Positions 45,039-54,746 of a DNA stretch of 64,000 nucleotides are shown here, one piece after another; position 1 is the first letter of the stretch, and each line of letters starts with the position of its first letter. The notes beneath the pieces were generated by a model, which searched no databases, was not told where the DNA came from, and worked only from the letters and a program-made list of their open reading frames with translations. The stretch comes from Verrucomicrobiota bacterium (lineage in GTDB: Bacteria; Verrucomicrobiota; Verrucomicrobiia; Opitutales; Opitutaceae), in contig JAEZUE010000047.1 in NCBI GenBank assembly GCA_023443455.1, positions 124,001 through 188,000 on the forward strand, given 5' to 3'. The position numbers and the translations under genes are program-made.

Positions 45039-47207
45039 ATGGATATCTCCGTCATCGTCCCCTGCTACAACGAAGAAGGCAACGTGCGTGAAATGGCGCA
45101 ACGCCTCCGCACCATCTTCGCCCGCAAACAGCTCTCCGGCGAAGTGGTATTCGTCAACGACAACAGCCGTGACAATACGGGCAAGCTCATCGACGAGCTC
45201 GCCCGCGAGTCACCTGAGATCGTGGCAGTGCATCATCCCGTCAACAAAGGCCTGGCCGCCGGCTGGGCCACCGGTCTCGCGGCCAGCCACGGTGGTTTCG
45301 TCTGCCTCATCGACGGCGACCTCCAGAACCTGCCCGAGGACGTCTGGCGTCTCTACCGGGAGATCACGACCAGCCGCGTAGACATGGTCCAGGGCTACCG
45401 CAGTTCGGTCGGGCGATTGCGCGACTCCCGCTACACCCTCAGCAAAGGACTCAATTTCCTGCTGAATCTTCTCTTCGACATGCGGCTTCGGGACAACAAG
45501 TCCGGCTTCGTGATCTGTCGCCGCGAGGTCTTGGCCGAAATCCTACGTCGCCGCTTCAAATACCACACCTTTCAGACATTCATCGCCGTGGCCGCGAAAG
45601 CCCGTGGATTCAGCATCCGCGAAATCGAAACGATGTTTCAAAGCCGGCTCGTCGGTAAGTCCTTCATTCCAAGCTTTCCCGGGAAACTCATTTTCAAAGT
45701 GTGCACCGACTTGATCAAAGGCGTCTACGAGTACCGCCTTTCCTCGAAACCACACACCGTTCTCGCCGAATATCTGCGAGATAAACCCCAACCGGAGAAA
45801 CTGCAGGAACATTCCGGCTTCCGGGGCCTCTGGCTGAAATTTTATGCGTGGACCATGCCCCTCCACGGTTGGCTGATATCACGCGACGTACTCGCCTACT
45901 ATAATCAACTGAATCGCAGCCAATGGCTTTCCCCCGCCGAGATCAAAGAGCTGCAGGAGAAGAAACTCCATCGCTTGATCCACCAAGCCTATTACCACGT
46001 GGGCTATTATCGCGAGACCTTTGACCGACTTGGGCTAAAGCCTGACGACATTCGCACCATCGAGGACCTGCAGAAACTGCCCCTGCTCGACAAGGGCACC
46101 ATTCGGGAGCACATCTATTTCGACCTCTTGTCCGACAATCACGACAAGCGGAAGATTCTGCGCATCTCCACCAGCGGCTCCACCGGTGAGCCGTTTGTCT
46201 GCTACGCCGACAAATTCCAACTCGAGATGCGTTGGTCCGCCACCCTGAGAAGCCAAGAATGGACCGGATACCGCTTTGGTGATCGGTGTGCCCGGCTCTG
46301 GCACCAGACCATCGGGATGAACCTCACGCAGATCGTGCGTGAAAAACTCGATGCCTGGATGACCCGCCGGCTTTTCATCCCAGCCTATGAGATGTCGGAG
46401 AAGAACCTCCACCGATATATGAAGAAGCTGCGCCGCCATCGCCCGGCCTTGATCGATGGTTATGCGGAATCCTTCAACTTCCTCGCCCATTACCTCAAGC
46501 AGCATGGCATGGACGGTGTACGCCCCAAGGGCATCATGTCTTCGGCACAAATCATGCCCGAGCAGACTCGCACGATCATCAAAGAACAATTCGGTTGCGG
46601 CGCCTTTGATAAATACGGCAGCCGCGAGTTCTCCGGCATTGCCTACGAATCCGATGCCCACGACGGACATCTCGTCGTCGCCGAGAACTTCATCGTCGAA
46701 ATCATCAAAGATGGCCGCCCCGCTGCCCCCGGCGAGATGGGCGAAGTCGTGATTACCGACCTCAATAACTTCTGCATGCCCTTCATCCGCTACCGGGTGG
46801 GCGATCTCGCGGTGGCAATGGACAACAGCCAACCCAGCCCCTGCGGCCGCGGCCTTCCCCGTATCGGGCAGATCGAAGGGCGAGTTCAAGCGATCATCTT
46901 CGGAACAAACGGGAACTTCATTCCCGGCACCTTCTTCGCCCACCTCTTCAAGGACTACGATCACGTGGTCTCCCAATACCAAGTTGTCCAGGAGCAGAGA
47001 GGGGCCGTCATCCTCAAGATCGTCAAAGCCCCACGCTACACCGATGAGGGCTTTGCCGATATTATGAAGCAACTTCGCCACTTCCTCGGCAATGACATGA
47101 AATTCGCGATCGAGTATGTTGATCTCATTCCCCTCGGTCGCACCGGTAAACGCCAGGGCGCCGTCAGTAAGCTCGGCATCGACTTCCAGGCTCTCGGAAA
47201 GAACTGA
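45039..47207 (+). CDS. GT2 glycosyltransferase fused to a CapK/phenylacetate-CoA-ligase-like adenylation domain
   Basis: The protein has 722 residues. Residues 1-240 are a polyprenyl-phosphate-sugar-synthase-like GT2 (ISVIVPCYNEEGNVREMA; VFVNDNSRDNTG; CLIDGDLQNLPEDVWRLY), without the usual C-terminal membrane pair. From about 275 onward is a CapK/PaaK-like acyl-adenylating domain: LPLLDKGTIREHIYFD, STSGSTGEPFVCYAD (near 376), KYGSREFSGIAYES, FIRYRVGDLA and KRQGAVSKL. CapK-type proteins appear in capsule loci and are thought to activate an acid for transfer. Joining this to a glycosyltransferase on one chain is unusual. The reading frame is continuous with no sign of error. Confidence 0.9.
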   Translation: MDISVIVPCYNEEGNVREMAQRLRTIFARKQLSGEVVFVNDNSRDNTGKLIDELARESPEIVAVHHPVNKGLAAGWATGLAASHGGFVCLIDGDLQNLPEDVWRLYREITTSRVDMVQGYRSSVGRLRDSRYTLSKGLNFLLNLLFDMRLRDNKSGFVICRREVLAEILRRRFKYHTFQTFIAVAAKARGFSIREIETMFQSRLVGKSFIPSFPGKLIFKVCTDLIKGVYEYRLSSKPHTVLAEYLRDKPQPEKLQEHSGFRGLWLKFYAWTMPLHGWLISRDVLAYYNQLNRSQWLSPAEIKELQEKKLHRLIHQAYYHVGYYRETFDRLGLKPDDIRTIEDLQKLPLLDKGTIREHIYFDLLSDNHDKRKILRISTSGSTGEPFVCYADKFQLEMRWSATLRSQEWTGYRFGDRCARLWHQTIGMNLTQIVREKLDAWMTRRLFIPAYEMSEKNLHRYMKKLRRHRPALIDGYAESFNFLAHYLKQHGMDGVRPKGIMSSAQIMPEQTRTIIKEQFGCGAFDKYGSREFSGIAYESDAHDGHLVVAENFIVEIIKDGRPAAPGEMGEVVITDLNNFCMPFIRYRVGDLAVAMDNSQPSPCGRGLPRIGQIEGRVQAIIFGTNGNFIPGTFFAHLFKDYDHVVSQYQVVQEQRGAVILKIVKAPRYTDEGFADIMKQLRHFLGNDMKFAIEYVDLIPLGRTGKRQGAVSKLGIDFQALGKN

Positions 47208-47230
47208 AATACCATGCCTTGCCATAGTAT

Positions 47231-48262
47231 ATGAGCGCCAAGACTGTGCTGGTAACCGGGTCAGCGGGATTCGTAGGATATCATGTCGCTCAACGATTGC
47301 TCCGCGACGGCGCGAGGGTAGTCGGCTTCGACAACCTCAACTCCTACTACGATCCGAGGCTGAAACAGGCGCGATTGGATCAACTCACGAGCGATCCTTC
47401 GTTCGAGTTCTTCCGTGGCAGCTTGGAGGACCGATCTGCGCTGGCCAAGGCCTTCGATCGAGGCCCGTTCGATGCGGTCATTCACTTGGCCGCCCAAGCC
47501 GGCGTACGCTACAGCATCGACCACCCCGAGACCTACATCCAGTCAAACGTGGTCGGTTTTCTGAACATCTTGGAGGAATGCCGGAGTCGCTCCGTGCCGC
47601 ACCTCCTCTACGCAAGCTCGAGTTCCGTCTATGGGTTAAACAATCAGACACCGTTCTCGACCTCGGACAATGTCGACCATCCCGTCAGCCTCTACGCCGC
47701 CACCAAGAAGGCGAATGAACTGATGGCCCACACCTATAGCCATCTCTATGGGTTGCCAACGACGGGGCTGCGCTTCTTCACCGTCTACGGTCCTTGGGGC
47801 CGGCCGGACATGGCGTACTTCAAATTCACCGAAGCGATCTTGGCTGGGCGCCCAATTGAGGTCTACAACGGCGGCGACCTCTGGCGCGACTTCACCTACA
47901 TCGACGACATCGTCGAGGGAGTCGTGCGCTTGATCGACCATATTCCGACTTCAGATCCGCGCTGGGACGCGGACTCACCGGACCCCGCGACGAGTTCCGC
48001 GCCCTATCGAGTGTTCAACATCGGAAATAGCTGCCCGGTCAAGTTGATGGATTTTATCGCAACACTCGAGAAGCTGCTCGGCGTTTCAGCGGTTCTCGTG
48101 AGGCATCCCATGCAGCAAGGTGACGTGATCAAAACCTTTGCAGACACCACAGGACTTAGGAAGTTGTTCGGCTGGAGCCCAACGACTTCGATCGACGAAG
48201 GTCTTCGGAATTTCGTTAACTGGTACCAATCGTATATTCTCTGCACGAATGCCACCCGATAA
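47231..48262 (+). CDS. UDP-glucuronate 4-epimerase-like NAD-dependent epimerase
   Basis: The protein has 343 residues. VLVTGSAGFVGYHVAQRLL, VVGFDNLNSYYDPRLKQARLD, HLAAQAGVRYSIDHPETY, YASSSSVYGLN and Y155xxxK159 (SLYAATKKANELMAHTY) are the signature set of bacterial UDP-glucuronate 4-epimerases, as are FTVYGPWGRPDMAYFKFT and the C-terminal GLRNFVNWYQ. It makes UDP-galacturonate from UDP-glucuronate, implying an acidic sugar in the polymer. Its 3' end overlaps the next gene by 14 bp. Confidence 0.93.
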   Translation: MSAKTVLVTGSAGFVGYHVAQRLLRDGARVVGFDNLNSYYDPRLKQARLDQLTSDPSFEFFRGSLEDRSALAKAFDRGPFDAVIHLAAQAGVRYSIDHPETYIQSNVVGFLNILEECRSRSVPHLLYASSSSVYGLNNQTPFSTSDNVDHPVSLYAATKKANELMAHTYSHLYGLPTTGLRFFTVYGPWGRPDMAYFKFTEAILAGRPIEVYNGGDLWRDFTYIDDIVEGVVRLIDHIPTSDPRWDADSPDPATSSAPYRVFNIGNSCPVKLMDFIATLEKLLGVSAVLVRHPMQQGDVIKTFADTTGLRKLFGWSPTTSIDEGLRNFVNWYQSYILCTNATR

Positions 48263-50048
48263 ACCAGACGTTCAGACACCGACTGAGCCACGGCACCGCT
48301 TCGGTTTCCGATGGCTACTCATCACCGGAATCCTCGTATTCTTCGGGATTCAGTATCACACGATGTCATTCTCTGGTTACCCTTATGAGGGATGGGATGA
48401 AGTGGGAACCTACAATAATTCGGCGGTGATGTGGACTCCTCTTCGCACGAGGACCTATGCTTACGGATTTCTCGACACCGCCAAGATGGCACTTGGGCGC
48501 GTATTAAACCACGAGCCACTCAAGCCGGGCACCAGCGGCCTCTTCAAGACCTACTCGAACAACGTACCGGAATCGTGGAGTTCTGATTCCTTTGATATCG
48601 CCGAGCGCGACAAATGGATTTCACTCTCAGCGGTCGATTTCAACTATTTCCGTGGTGTACCAGACAGGACCGGGATCCATTACGCAAGGGTCGTCAACGT
48701 ACTCTCAGTACTCCTGCTCGCCTTGATCTCAATTGCCTTGGCAGAAATGGCGCTAGGGCCCATTGCTGGTTGGGCCGCCACACTCGGTTTGTGCTGGTTA
48801 TTGAGCACCTACCCATTCGCCTCGCAAGCGACCCAGGCACTACCAAATGCACCGAATGCGCTCCTCGCGTTTCTCACCGTGCTCTTATCGGGATGCGCGG
48901 TCTTCCGCGAACAGTGGCGCTGGGCGATGGCAGCAGCCGTATGCGTAGCATTAGGTGTAAACCACAAGTTTGACTTCCTGGCACTTGGACTCCCCGTATT
49001 TCTTGCGGCATCCTTCCTCTCGGTTGCGCAATATGGAACACCGGTCAGGTCCATAAAACGAGTGTTAGGGATAGGATTGGTGTTTGTCGCAGTGCTCACG
49101 TTGACGAACCCATACCTTATTGCCTCCCCAATTTCAGAGATACAGCGACAACTGCAGAACGCTCAGAATCTTACGCGCGCGGCCGCGGATCTCTCGATCA
49201 ATTGCTCGATACTATTGAGTTTTCTTGGTCGTGCCTTCTCCTTTTCAGCATCCGGCGCGACTTCTACTATCTTCATTGTCTACCTCGGTTCATTGGGCCT
49301 TATTGTTGCATCCGGGCTAGCCTTAGCAGCCCCGGGGAGACGTCCCTGGCTTAATAGGATCAGTATCGTTCTTGTTGCCCTGTCCCCGGGTATCGTTTTG
49401 ATCGCGGTACCGATTCTGAGGAGCACCCAACTCTACGAAAGATACTTTCTCAATGGACTTTCGTCTCTCCTCGCCGCCGCTCTGCTTGGAATCGTGATAG
49501 CAATCCGCAGCAACCGCCGGTACTATATTTTACTGGGCGCGCTTGCTGGTTTGGTTATTTTCATCGGCGTCCCGGTGCGTATGTTGGCCCTGTCCAAACA
49601 GGCGTCTGAATTGCGCGGGGGGTTGGCACCGGAAACCCATCTTGATTTGCGCTACTCACGTAATCGCGCCGTTCAATTCCTTCTCGCCCACCCCAACCCT
49701 CAACGAGTGGTATTGGTCGACCAACACGCATATTTCGATCTTCGTGCCATAAAGGACTCCGGGTTTGAAGCTAAACAGATAAACTGCTTGAACTTCGAGG
49801 ATGTCTTCCGCTCTTTGCCACCCGGAAACTATTTTGTAGTATACGCACCGGGCGATTACGAAATAGAGCCGCGCTGGGTTGGCCTCTGGACTCCCCCCAC
49901 TCGAAAGGCTTACGATACATATATTGACACGCTCTCCGCTTTGCCACCGATAAAATCGTTCCCGGGGAAAAGGATGCGGCTGCTCGACTGGCGCCCCCCA
50001 CTCCCAAGCGACGAGATCCGGGTATCGGAATTCTTGAAGGTCGAATGA
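48249..50048 (+). CDS. Polytopic membrane glycosyltransferase-like protein
   Basis: The protein has 599 residues from ATG 48249, overlapping the epimerase end. It has an N-terminal helix (WLLITGILVFFGIQYHTMSF) and then a YPYEGWDEVGTYNN loop with the acidic residues expected in the first periplasmic loop of GT-C/PMT enzymes. About ten further membrane segments follow, and a soluble tail starts near residue 450 (VQFLLAHPNPQRVVLVDQHAYFD). It probably transfers a sugar from a lipid-phosphate donor in the periplasm. Base composition is visibly more AT-rich than flanking genes, suggesting recent transfer. No named family is certain. Confidence 0.75.
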   Translation: MPPDKPDVQTPTEPRHRFGFRWLLITGILVFFGIQYHTMSFSGYPYEGWDEVGTYNNSAVMWTPLRTRTYAYGFLDTAKMALGRVLNHEPLKPGTSGLFKTYSNNVPESWSSDSFDIAERDKWISLSAVDFNYFRGVPDRTGIHYARVVNVLSVLLLALISIALAEMALGPIAGWAATLGLCWLLSTYPFASQATQALPNAPNALLAFLTVLLSGCAVFREQWRWAMAAAVCVALGVNHKFDFLALGLPVFLAASFLSVAQYGTPVRSIKRVLGIGLVFVAVLTLTNPYLIASPISEIQRQLQNAQNLTRAAADLSINCSILLSFLGRAFSFSASGATSTIFIVYLGSLGLIVASGLALAAPGRRPWLNRISIVLVALSPGIVLIAVPILRSTQLYERYFLNGLSSLLAAALLGIVIAIRSNRRYYILLGALAGLVIFIGVPVRMLALSKQASELRGGLAPETHLDLRYSRNRAVQFLLAHPNPQRVVLVDQHAYFDLRAIKDSGFEAKQINCLNFEDVFRSLPPGNYFVVYAPGDYEIEPRWVGLWTPPTRKAYDTYIDTLSALPPIKSFPGKRMRLLDWRPPLPSDEIRVSEFLKVE

Positions 50049-50070
50049 ATTTCGCGATCTACGACCAGAC

Positions 50071-50105
50071 CGCGACTGGCTCGCGCCGATTCCGCTCCGG
50101 TCGCG
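50071..50105 (+). terminator. Hairpin downstream of the membrane glycosyltransferase gene
   Basis: CGCGACTGG (50071-50079) pairs with CCGGTCGCG (50097-50105), one G-U pair, around a 17-nt loop. A G-run and CTTCTTTTCG follow about 6 nt later. It may end the upstream transcript or attenuate the next gene. Confidence 0.35.
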
Positions 50106-50176
50106 AACGGGGGGCGCTTCTTTTCGAAATATTTGCAGCGTTTCGGAGGCAAAGTAGTGTCGAAGTATAACGCCCA

Positions 50177-50890
50177 ATGAGAGGCCAACCGCAGAGAGCA
50201 ATCATTCTTGTCGTCGTGGCGGTCGGCGTGATTCTGGCGATCCTCGCCATAGTTTATTATTGGCCAGTATCGACATGGACATACACGCTACAGCGAGTGG
50301 TTTCCTCGTGCACAGCGCGAGCGAGTGAGATCCAGCATTGGCCGATTCCCGCGTTCTTCGCGGTGCTAACGGTTGCCCCATTGATCGGATTTCCCGTCGC
50401 GCCACTCTTGGTTGCTACTGGAGGACGGCTCGATTTCCCCCACGCGTTCCTCATGGTTGGAGCAAGTTTGGCAATCAACCTTTCACTCTCATTTCTCTTG
50501 GGCCGAACGATACTCCGCAGGTTCCTACTACGTCTCTTCGCACGCTTCGGTTATCAACTACCTGAAGTCCAACAGCGAAATCAGCTGCAACTGGCTCTTC
50601 TGCTCCGCATTACACCGGGCATTCCCGTAGCGGTGGGCAATTATCTTCTCCCCATCGCCGGCGTTCGCTTTTCGACCTACTTCATCATCTCTTGGCTTGT
50701 GCAGATGGCCTTCGCTACCGGTTTCCTGACTCTTGGCCGTTCACTGTTCAGCGGCCACGGCGGCATTCTAGTTCTTGCGCTTTGCGTCATCCTTGGTGCC
50801 ACGATGGCCGCACGTCTCCTCCGCTCACGATTGACGCGGCACCAACGCGCTTCCGAACGACGCGAGCCTCCTCCCACTGGACCAACTTGA
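50177..50890 (+). CDS. TVP38/TMEM64 (DedA/VTT-domain) membrane protein
   Basis: The protein has 237 residues. An N-terminal helix (AIILVVVAVGVILAILAIVYYW) is followed by the VTT core: FFAVLTVAPLIGFPVAPLLVATGG, FLMVGASLAINLSLSFLLGRTIL, LLRITPGIPVAVGNYLLPIAGVRFSTYF and a final helix (GGILVLALCVILGATMAARLL). Reentrant-loop glycine/proline positions match DedA-superfamily lipid transporters, some of which recycle undecaprenyl phosphate. That role would suit a glycan locus (inference). It converges on the sulfatase-like gene; the 216-bp gap between them shows no obvious structure. Confidence 0.85.
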   Translation: MRGQPQRAIILVVVAVGVILAILAIVYYWPVSTWTYTLQRVVSSCTARASEIQHWPIPAFFAVLTVAPLIGFPVAPLLVATGGRLDFPHAFLMVGASLAINLSLSFLLGRTILRRFLLRLFARFGYQLPEVQQRNQLQLALLLRITPGIPVAVGNYLLPIAGVRFSTYFIISWLVQMAFATGFLTLGRSLFSGHGGILVLALCVILGATMAARLLRSRLTRHQRASERREPPPTGPT

Positions 50891-51106
50891 ACACACAAAC
50901 TCTTCTCACGTGCCCCGCAAGCCACCACGCGCTACAGCCCCAGCCGAGCCAGTGAGTCGGATGGCACTGGCCACCATTACTACCTCGTGGCCAGACACCC
51001 TCGGAAAACCGTTTCCGCCCGAATATCAGGCCTTTTGCATCAGTTCCAGTTCGCCCTAATCAGACAGCCCTCGGATAAACCCAAGAGTCGCATCACCAAC
51101 TCGTCG

Positions 51107-53290
51107 TCAGGAATCACGGCCTTTCCCTCGGGACAGATCAGCCTCGGACCGGCAATCATCCGAAGATATTATCCCTCGGCCGACCCGTTGGCCATCCCCC
51201 TCACACAGAATAAGGAAGTTCAGCGTCTCTCCTTCGCCAATCGCGCCGAATCGCCCCTGATCCCAGTTGGCCTCGATCACCGCGCGAGGCACGCGCACAC
51301 CCGCGGCATAAATGACGGTATCTTCGCCAAGGCGATTGATACTCTTCAGTGCTAGGCTTGGGTCCGCAAAACACTCAAGAGAGAAACGCCCCCCGATCTT
51401 GGAAAGCACCACCGCTCCTTCGTTTGCGACGACAGCGGCCGTACGTCCGTTCACCTCGATCACTGCATGATATTGTGTGCCGTGCCCTTCAGCCCATCCA
51501 TTTTCCACCAGATTAGTCGAATAGGCATCAATGCCCGCGCGCAGAACAATGCGGCCTCCCTTCGCCAGCATCTGGTTGATGTCCGCCGAAGTCGCCCGTA
51601 CAAAGTCCTCAAATCCGCCCTCAACATCGACACGAATCCAGTCCTTCAGCGGTCCATGATAGCTCGCCGTTTCCGGGCGAAAAAACACCGGCAATTTCAG
51701 ACGGCGGTTTCGGTCTTCGGACTGGAGCAGCGATCGGGTCGCGAATCTGGCCTCGGACGCCGATTGAACCCCAAGCTCCTCCCTCACGGTCGCAGCCACA
51801 TCACCAAGCCACGTCGGCATCTCCGAAACCCGAAGCGGATCATTATGCCCGACACGTTTCACCATCAGAAGCGGATTGAAATCGAAAGGCATTCCAACCG
51901 CAGCCCCAAGATCGATTCCCATCGTGGGGTCGACAAGCGGTATACAGCCGTGATCCGAGGTGAGGATAAGCAGCGTATTGTCGAAGGCATCGAGTTCTTT
52001 CAACCGCTCGATCAGCGCAACTACGGATCGGACCGCGAATCGCGACGAGGTCCGCCAGTCGGCGTCCGCCTGCAGTTCGCCATTCTCCGCGAAGCCCCAA
52101 GGCGGATGGGACAGTTTGCTCAACAGGTAAAGCAGGCGGCAGTCGCTCTGACCGACGTGAAGTCCGCCGATGGCCCGCTCGAATGCTGACTTTGCATCAA
52201 TCGGAATTCGCTGCTGCGGAGTCAGCGATTCCTCCCTCCGAACAGCGGAAGAAGAAGACTGCGGCAGCAGCCGACCGAGCGCCCCGCTTCCAACCTTTCC
52301 ACAGAAGCGAGGCAGAACGCGATAGGCGGCAACATCGAGAAACGAGCAATACTCTGCCGCCAGTGAGTGAAGGCTTCCCTCCGACTGCAGCGCCAAGGCA
52401 CTCTCGCTAATCGGCGTCACACCCTTGGCCCCGCCGTCGAGTTGGCTGATATAGGTGACATCCCAGCCGAGAGCTTTAGCCTCCGGCAAGTATGAGGCAC
52501 CCACCGACAATTCATTCCGGGCCAGCCAATCATCGACATCTATCGCATAGTCCAAGCTTCCTGTGAGGAGAACGCTATTGCCGGCCGGCGTATTGATTGC
52601 GGGAGCTACCGCGCGTGGGTAGAATTCGAAGCCCGCGAAATGAGGGACAAGCTCCGGCCGTTCTTTCAGGATCTCGGCCATCCTTGCCCCGGTGAACCCG
52701 TCCAAGACCAGAACGATGATGTTCTTTTTCTGGCCCAAGCCAAACGGATTGACACTCCGAGCCTGAGCATCGTGGCGTGTTCGGTCCGCATTCGACTCAA
52801 GTCCGAGGATCGCGCCTCCGGCAAGCACACACAGACCAAGCAATAGCCATCTGCAGGCGCCCCTCATCTGCTGCGCTCTCCAATACCCCCAGAAAGCGAA
52901 AACGACCGAAAGGCCGCCCAGCTTCGCGACTGGGATCCAGTTACCGACTGCGGCCAGATCCGTTCCAAATCCAGCAGCCTCCCCGGTTTTGTTCGGGAAC
53001 AGGATCACAGTGAGGATCGCCAACGAAACCGCCTCTGCCAACATGACCACCCAACGGCCGACCAAGCGCAGCGAGGCTGCCACCCATAACAAGAGCCCTG
53101 CGCACACGGTCAGTCCCCCGCCGAGCATCAGGATGGAGGACTTCGCGATTCCGACGCTTGAGAGATTGGCGAAATAGACCGCCAGCGGCAACAAGAGGAA
53201 GAATGACAACGGCAACAAGGCCGCTGCCACAAACCGGTCGAGCTGGGGCAATGCCCCCGTTTGTGATCTCATTTTGTTCCGGTCTCCCAC
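51107..53290 (-). CDS. Membrane-anchored alkaline-phosphatase/sulfatase-fold enzyme
   Basis: The protein has 727 residues. Four to five N-terminal membrane helices (about 15-165) precede a soluble periplasmic domain. Core motifs of the superfamily are IIVLVLDGFTGARMAEIL (metal Asp), NTPAGNSVLLTG (candidate Thr/Ser nucleophile region) and LLILTSDHGCIPLVD (metal Asp/His). This topology resembles LtaS and phosphoethanolamine transferases as well as membrane sulfatases. A C-terminal about 200-residue domain (GLHVGQ... to the end) is of unknown type. It starts 3 bp after the methyltransferase stop, so the minus-strand genes form an operon. Likely transfers or removes phospho/sulfo groups on a surface glycan. 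Confidence 0.82.
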   Translation of the reverse strand: MGDRNKMRSQTGALPQLDRFVAAALLPLSFFLLLPLAVYFANLSSVGIAKSSILMLGGGLTVCAGLLLWVAASLRLVGRWVVMLAEAVSLAILTVILFPNKTGEAAGFGTDLAAVGNWIPVAKLGGLSVVFAFWGYWRAQQMRGACRWLLLGLCVLAGGAILGLESNADRTRHDAQARSVNPFGLGQKKNIIVLVLDGFTGARMAEILKERPELVPHFAGFEFYPRAVAPAINTPAGNSVLLTGSLDYAIDVDDWLARNELSVGASYLPEAKALGWDVTYISQLDGGAKGVTPISESALALQSEGSLHSLAAEYCSFLDVAAYRVLPRFCGKVGSGALGRLLPQSSSSAVRREESLTPQQRIPIDAKSAFERAIGGLHVGQSDCRLLYLLSKLSHPPWGFAENGELQADADWRTSSRFAVRSVVALIERLKELDAFDNTLLILTSDHGCIPLVDPTMGIDLGAAVGMPFDFNPLLMVKRVGHNDPLRVSEMPTWLGDVAATVREELGVQSASEARFATRSLLQSEDRNRRLKLPVFFRPETASYHGPLKDWIRVDVEGGFEDFVRATSADINQMLAKGGRIVLRAGIDAYSTNLVENGWAEGHGTQYHAVIEVNGRTAAVVANEGAVVLSKIGGRFSLECFADPSLALKSINRLGEDTVIYAAGVRVPRAVIEANWDQGRFGAIGEGETLNFLILCEGDGQRVGRGIISSDDCRSEADLSRGKGRDS

Positions 53291-53293
53291 GGG

Positions 53294-54664
53294 TCAACGC
53301 TTGACCATACGGTATAGAGTGCGCTCCGAGCCGCGTATCTTGCGGCTCTCAACTATCACAAAATGGCAGCCGAATGCTCGCTCGAAGGCTTCCGTAGTGT
53401 AGTCGCCGAAAATATCCTCACGATTCTGGAGAAGCTCCTGAACCTTCGAATCCTCCTTGGGTACCCACTCGATGACAAGGGTCGGGGCAATCCGGGCGAA
53501 GAACGTCGCACAATGCCCAAGTGGCAGATTGTTGCCGATGGCCAGATGATGGATCAGGGCAAGGGCTAGCGCGAGATCCGGGCGGGGGCGATCCAGCAGG
53601 CTCATGCGCTCCTCCAGATTCCAGCCGATGGCCGGGGACGGATTGGTCAGGTCGACCACGGCAGGCATGAGCAGCTTCGTCTTCTCCTCCCGCATCCGGC
53701 GGTAGTTCTTCTCCACCGCCACCGGATCAATATCCCAAGCGACGGTCGGCAACCCTCGGGCGACGGCAAGCCGGCTGTATGTCCCGTCGTTGGCCCCCAT
53801 ATCCCACACCGATTTCGCTCCGCTCGCTGCGATGAAGGCATCGACCGCCTGGACCTTGTCGTCGCGCGCCTCGGCGGCGTAATTGGTGATGTCGTAATAG
53901 TCGCCCCATTCCGTGCCGGAAGGATTCCATTCCAGACCGCGGACGGTCGACTCGAGGTTGGCAATAATTCCGAGCAACCCCTGCTTCGAAATTGGTCGGG
54001 GTGCCACCTTCTTCTCCCGGTTCACAAAGCGCCGCTGCGCCTTCGCATGGAGATGCACATGCAGCAATAGTCCGAGGTTCAGCCGCGTGCGCGTGGGCAG
54101 AAGCCGACTGGAGAGATCGAGCGGCACACCGTCGACAAAGTCGCGGGAGAACAGAGCAAGCCGCGCGTCGACCTTCGCCATCAACGCCAGCGGCGCCAGG
54201 AAATGCTGACAGAACTGCCGGTAGGCTGGCCATGGCTTCCCCTCGACGAACGGCTCGAAGGAAAGGGTGTCGATGAACACGGGCCGCCCCTCGTGTAGTT
54301 GGACGTTGTAAGCCGAGGCATCCTTGAGGGAAAACCCGGCACCGATCGCCAACCGCTGGATCCGCAACGTCAACAGCGCGGCGTCCTTCAACTGGCTGAA
54401 ACACCACTCGTAGGGATACGTGACGGTCGCCAACTGCCGGGGCCGCAGTAGGCGGTACGCACCCGATCCGGCCTTCGGCTCGACTTCCTCGTGCTCAAGC
54501 AAAAGCCCTTCCGCCCACAGCTTCGCAAACAGCCCCGACTGCACCAAGCGGTCATACGTGGCTCGGTAGCTCAAATTGACTTGGCGGTAAAAGACACCGC
54601 CTTCACTGAATATGTGGCCGTCCGGATCTCGAAAGGACGCTGGCTGCGACAAAATGTCAGTCAT
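53294..54664 (-). CDS. Methyltransferase with an N-terminal kinase-like segment
   Basis: The protein has 456 residues. The C-terminal half is a class I SAM methyltransferase: SVWDMGANDGTYSRLAVARG (motif I), AWDIDPVAVEKNYRR, and LALALALIHHLAIGN in place of motif IV. In the N-terminal half, LKDASAYNVQL followed by RPVFIDTLSFE places D115, N120 and D132 with the same spacing as the catalytic-loop Asp/Asn and metal-binding Asp of protein-kinase-fold phosphotransferases. This is a pattern match only. It lies 3 bp upstream of the sulfatase-fold gene and downstream of a tiny membrane protein, probably one operon. Confidence 0.85.
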   Translation of the reverse strand: MTDILSQPASFRDPDGHIFSEGGVFYRQVNLSYRATYDRLVQSGLFAKLWAEGLLLEHEEVEPKAGSGAYRLLRPRQLATVTYPYEWCFSQLKDAALLTLRIQRLAIGAGFSLKDASAYNVQLHEGRPVFIDTLSFEPFVEGKPWPAYRQFCQHFLAPLALMAKVDARLALFSRDFVDGVPLDLSSRLLPTRTRLNLGLLLHVHLHAKAQRRFVNREKKVAPRPISKQGLLGIIANLESTVRGLEWNPSGTEWGDYYDITNYAAEARDDKVQAVDAFIAASGAKSVWDMGANDGTYSRLAVARGLPTVAWDIDPVAVEKNYRRMREEKTKLLMPAVVDLTNPSPAIGWNLEERMSLLDRPRPDLALALALIHHLAIGNNLPLGHCATFFARIAPTLVIEWVPKEDSKVQELLQNREDIFGDYTTEAFERAFGCHFVIVESRKIRGSERTLYRMVKR

Positions 54665-54746
54665 AGGAAAATGCCAAGGGGAAGCGGGCCACTTCGTTGT
54701 GATTGCGCGACGCTCCGCGGCTTCGCGCGATCAGCGGGCCAGTAGG

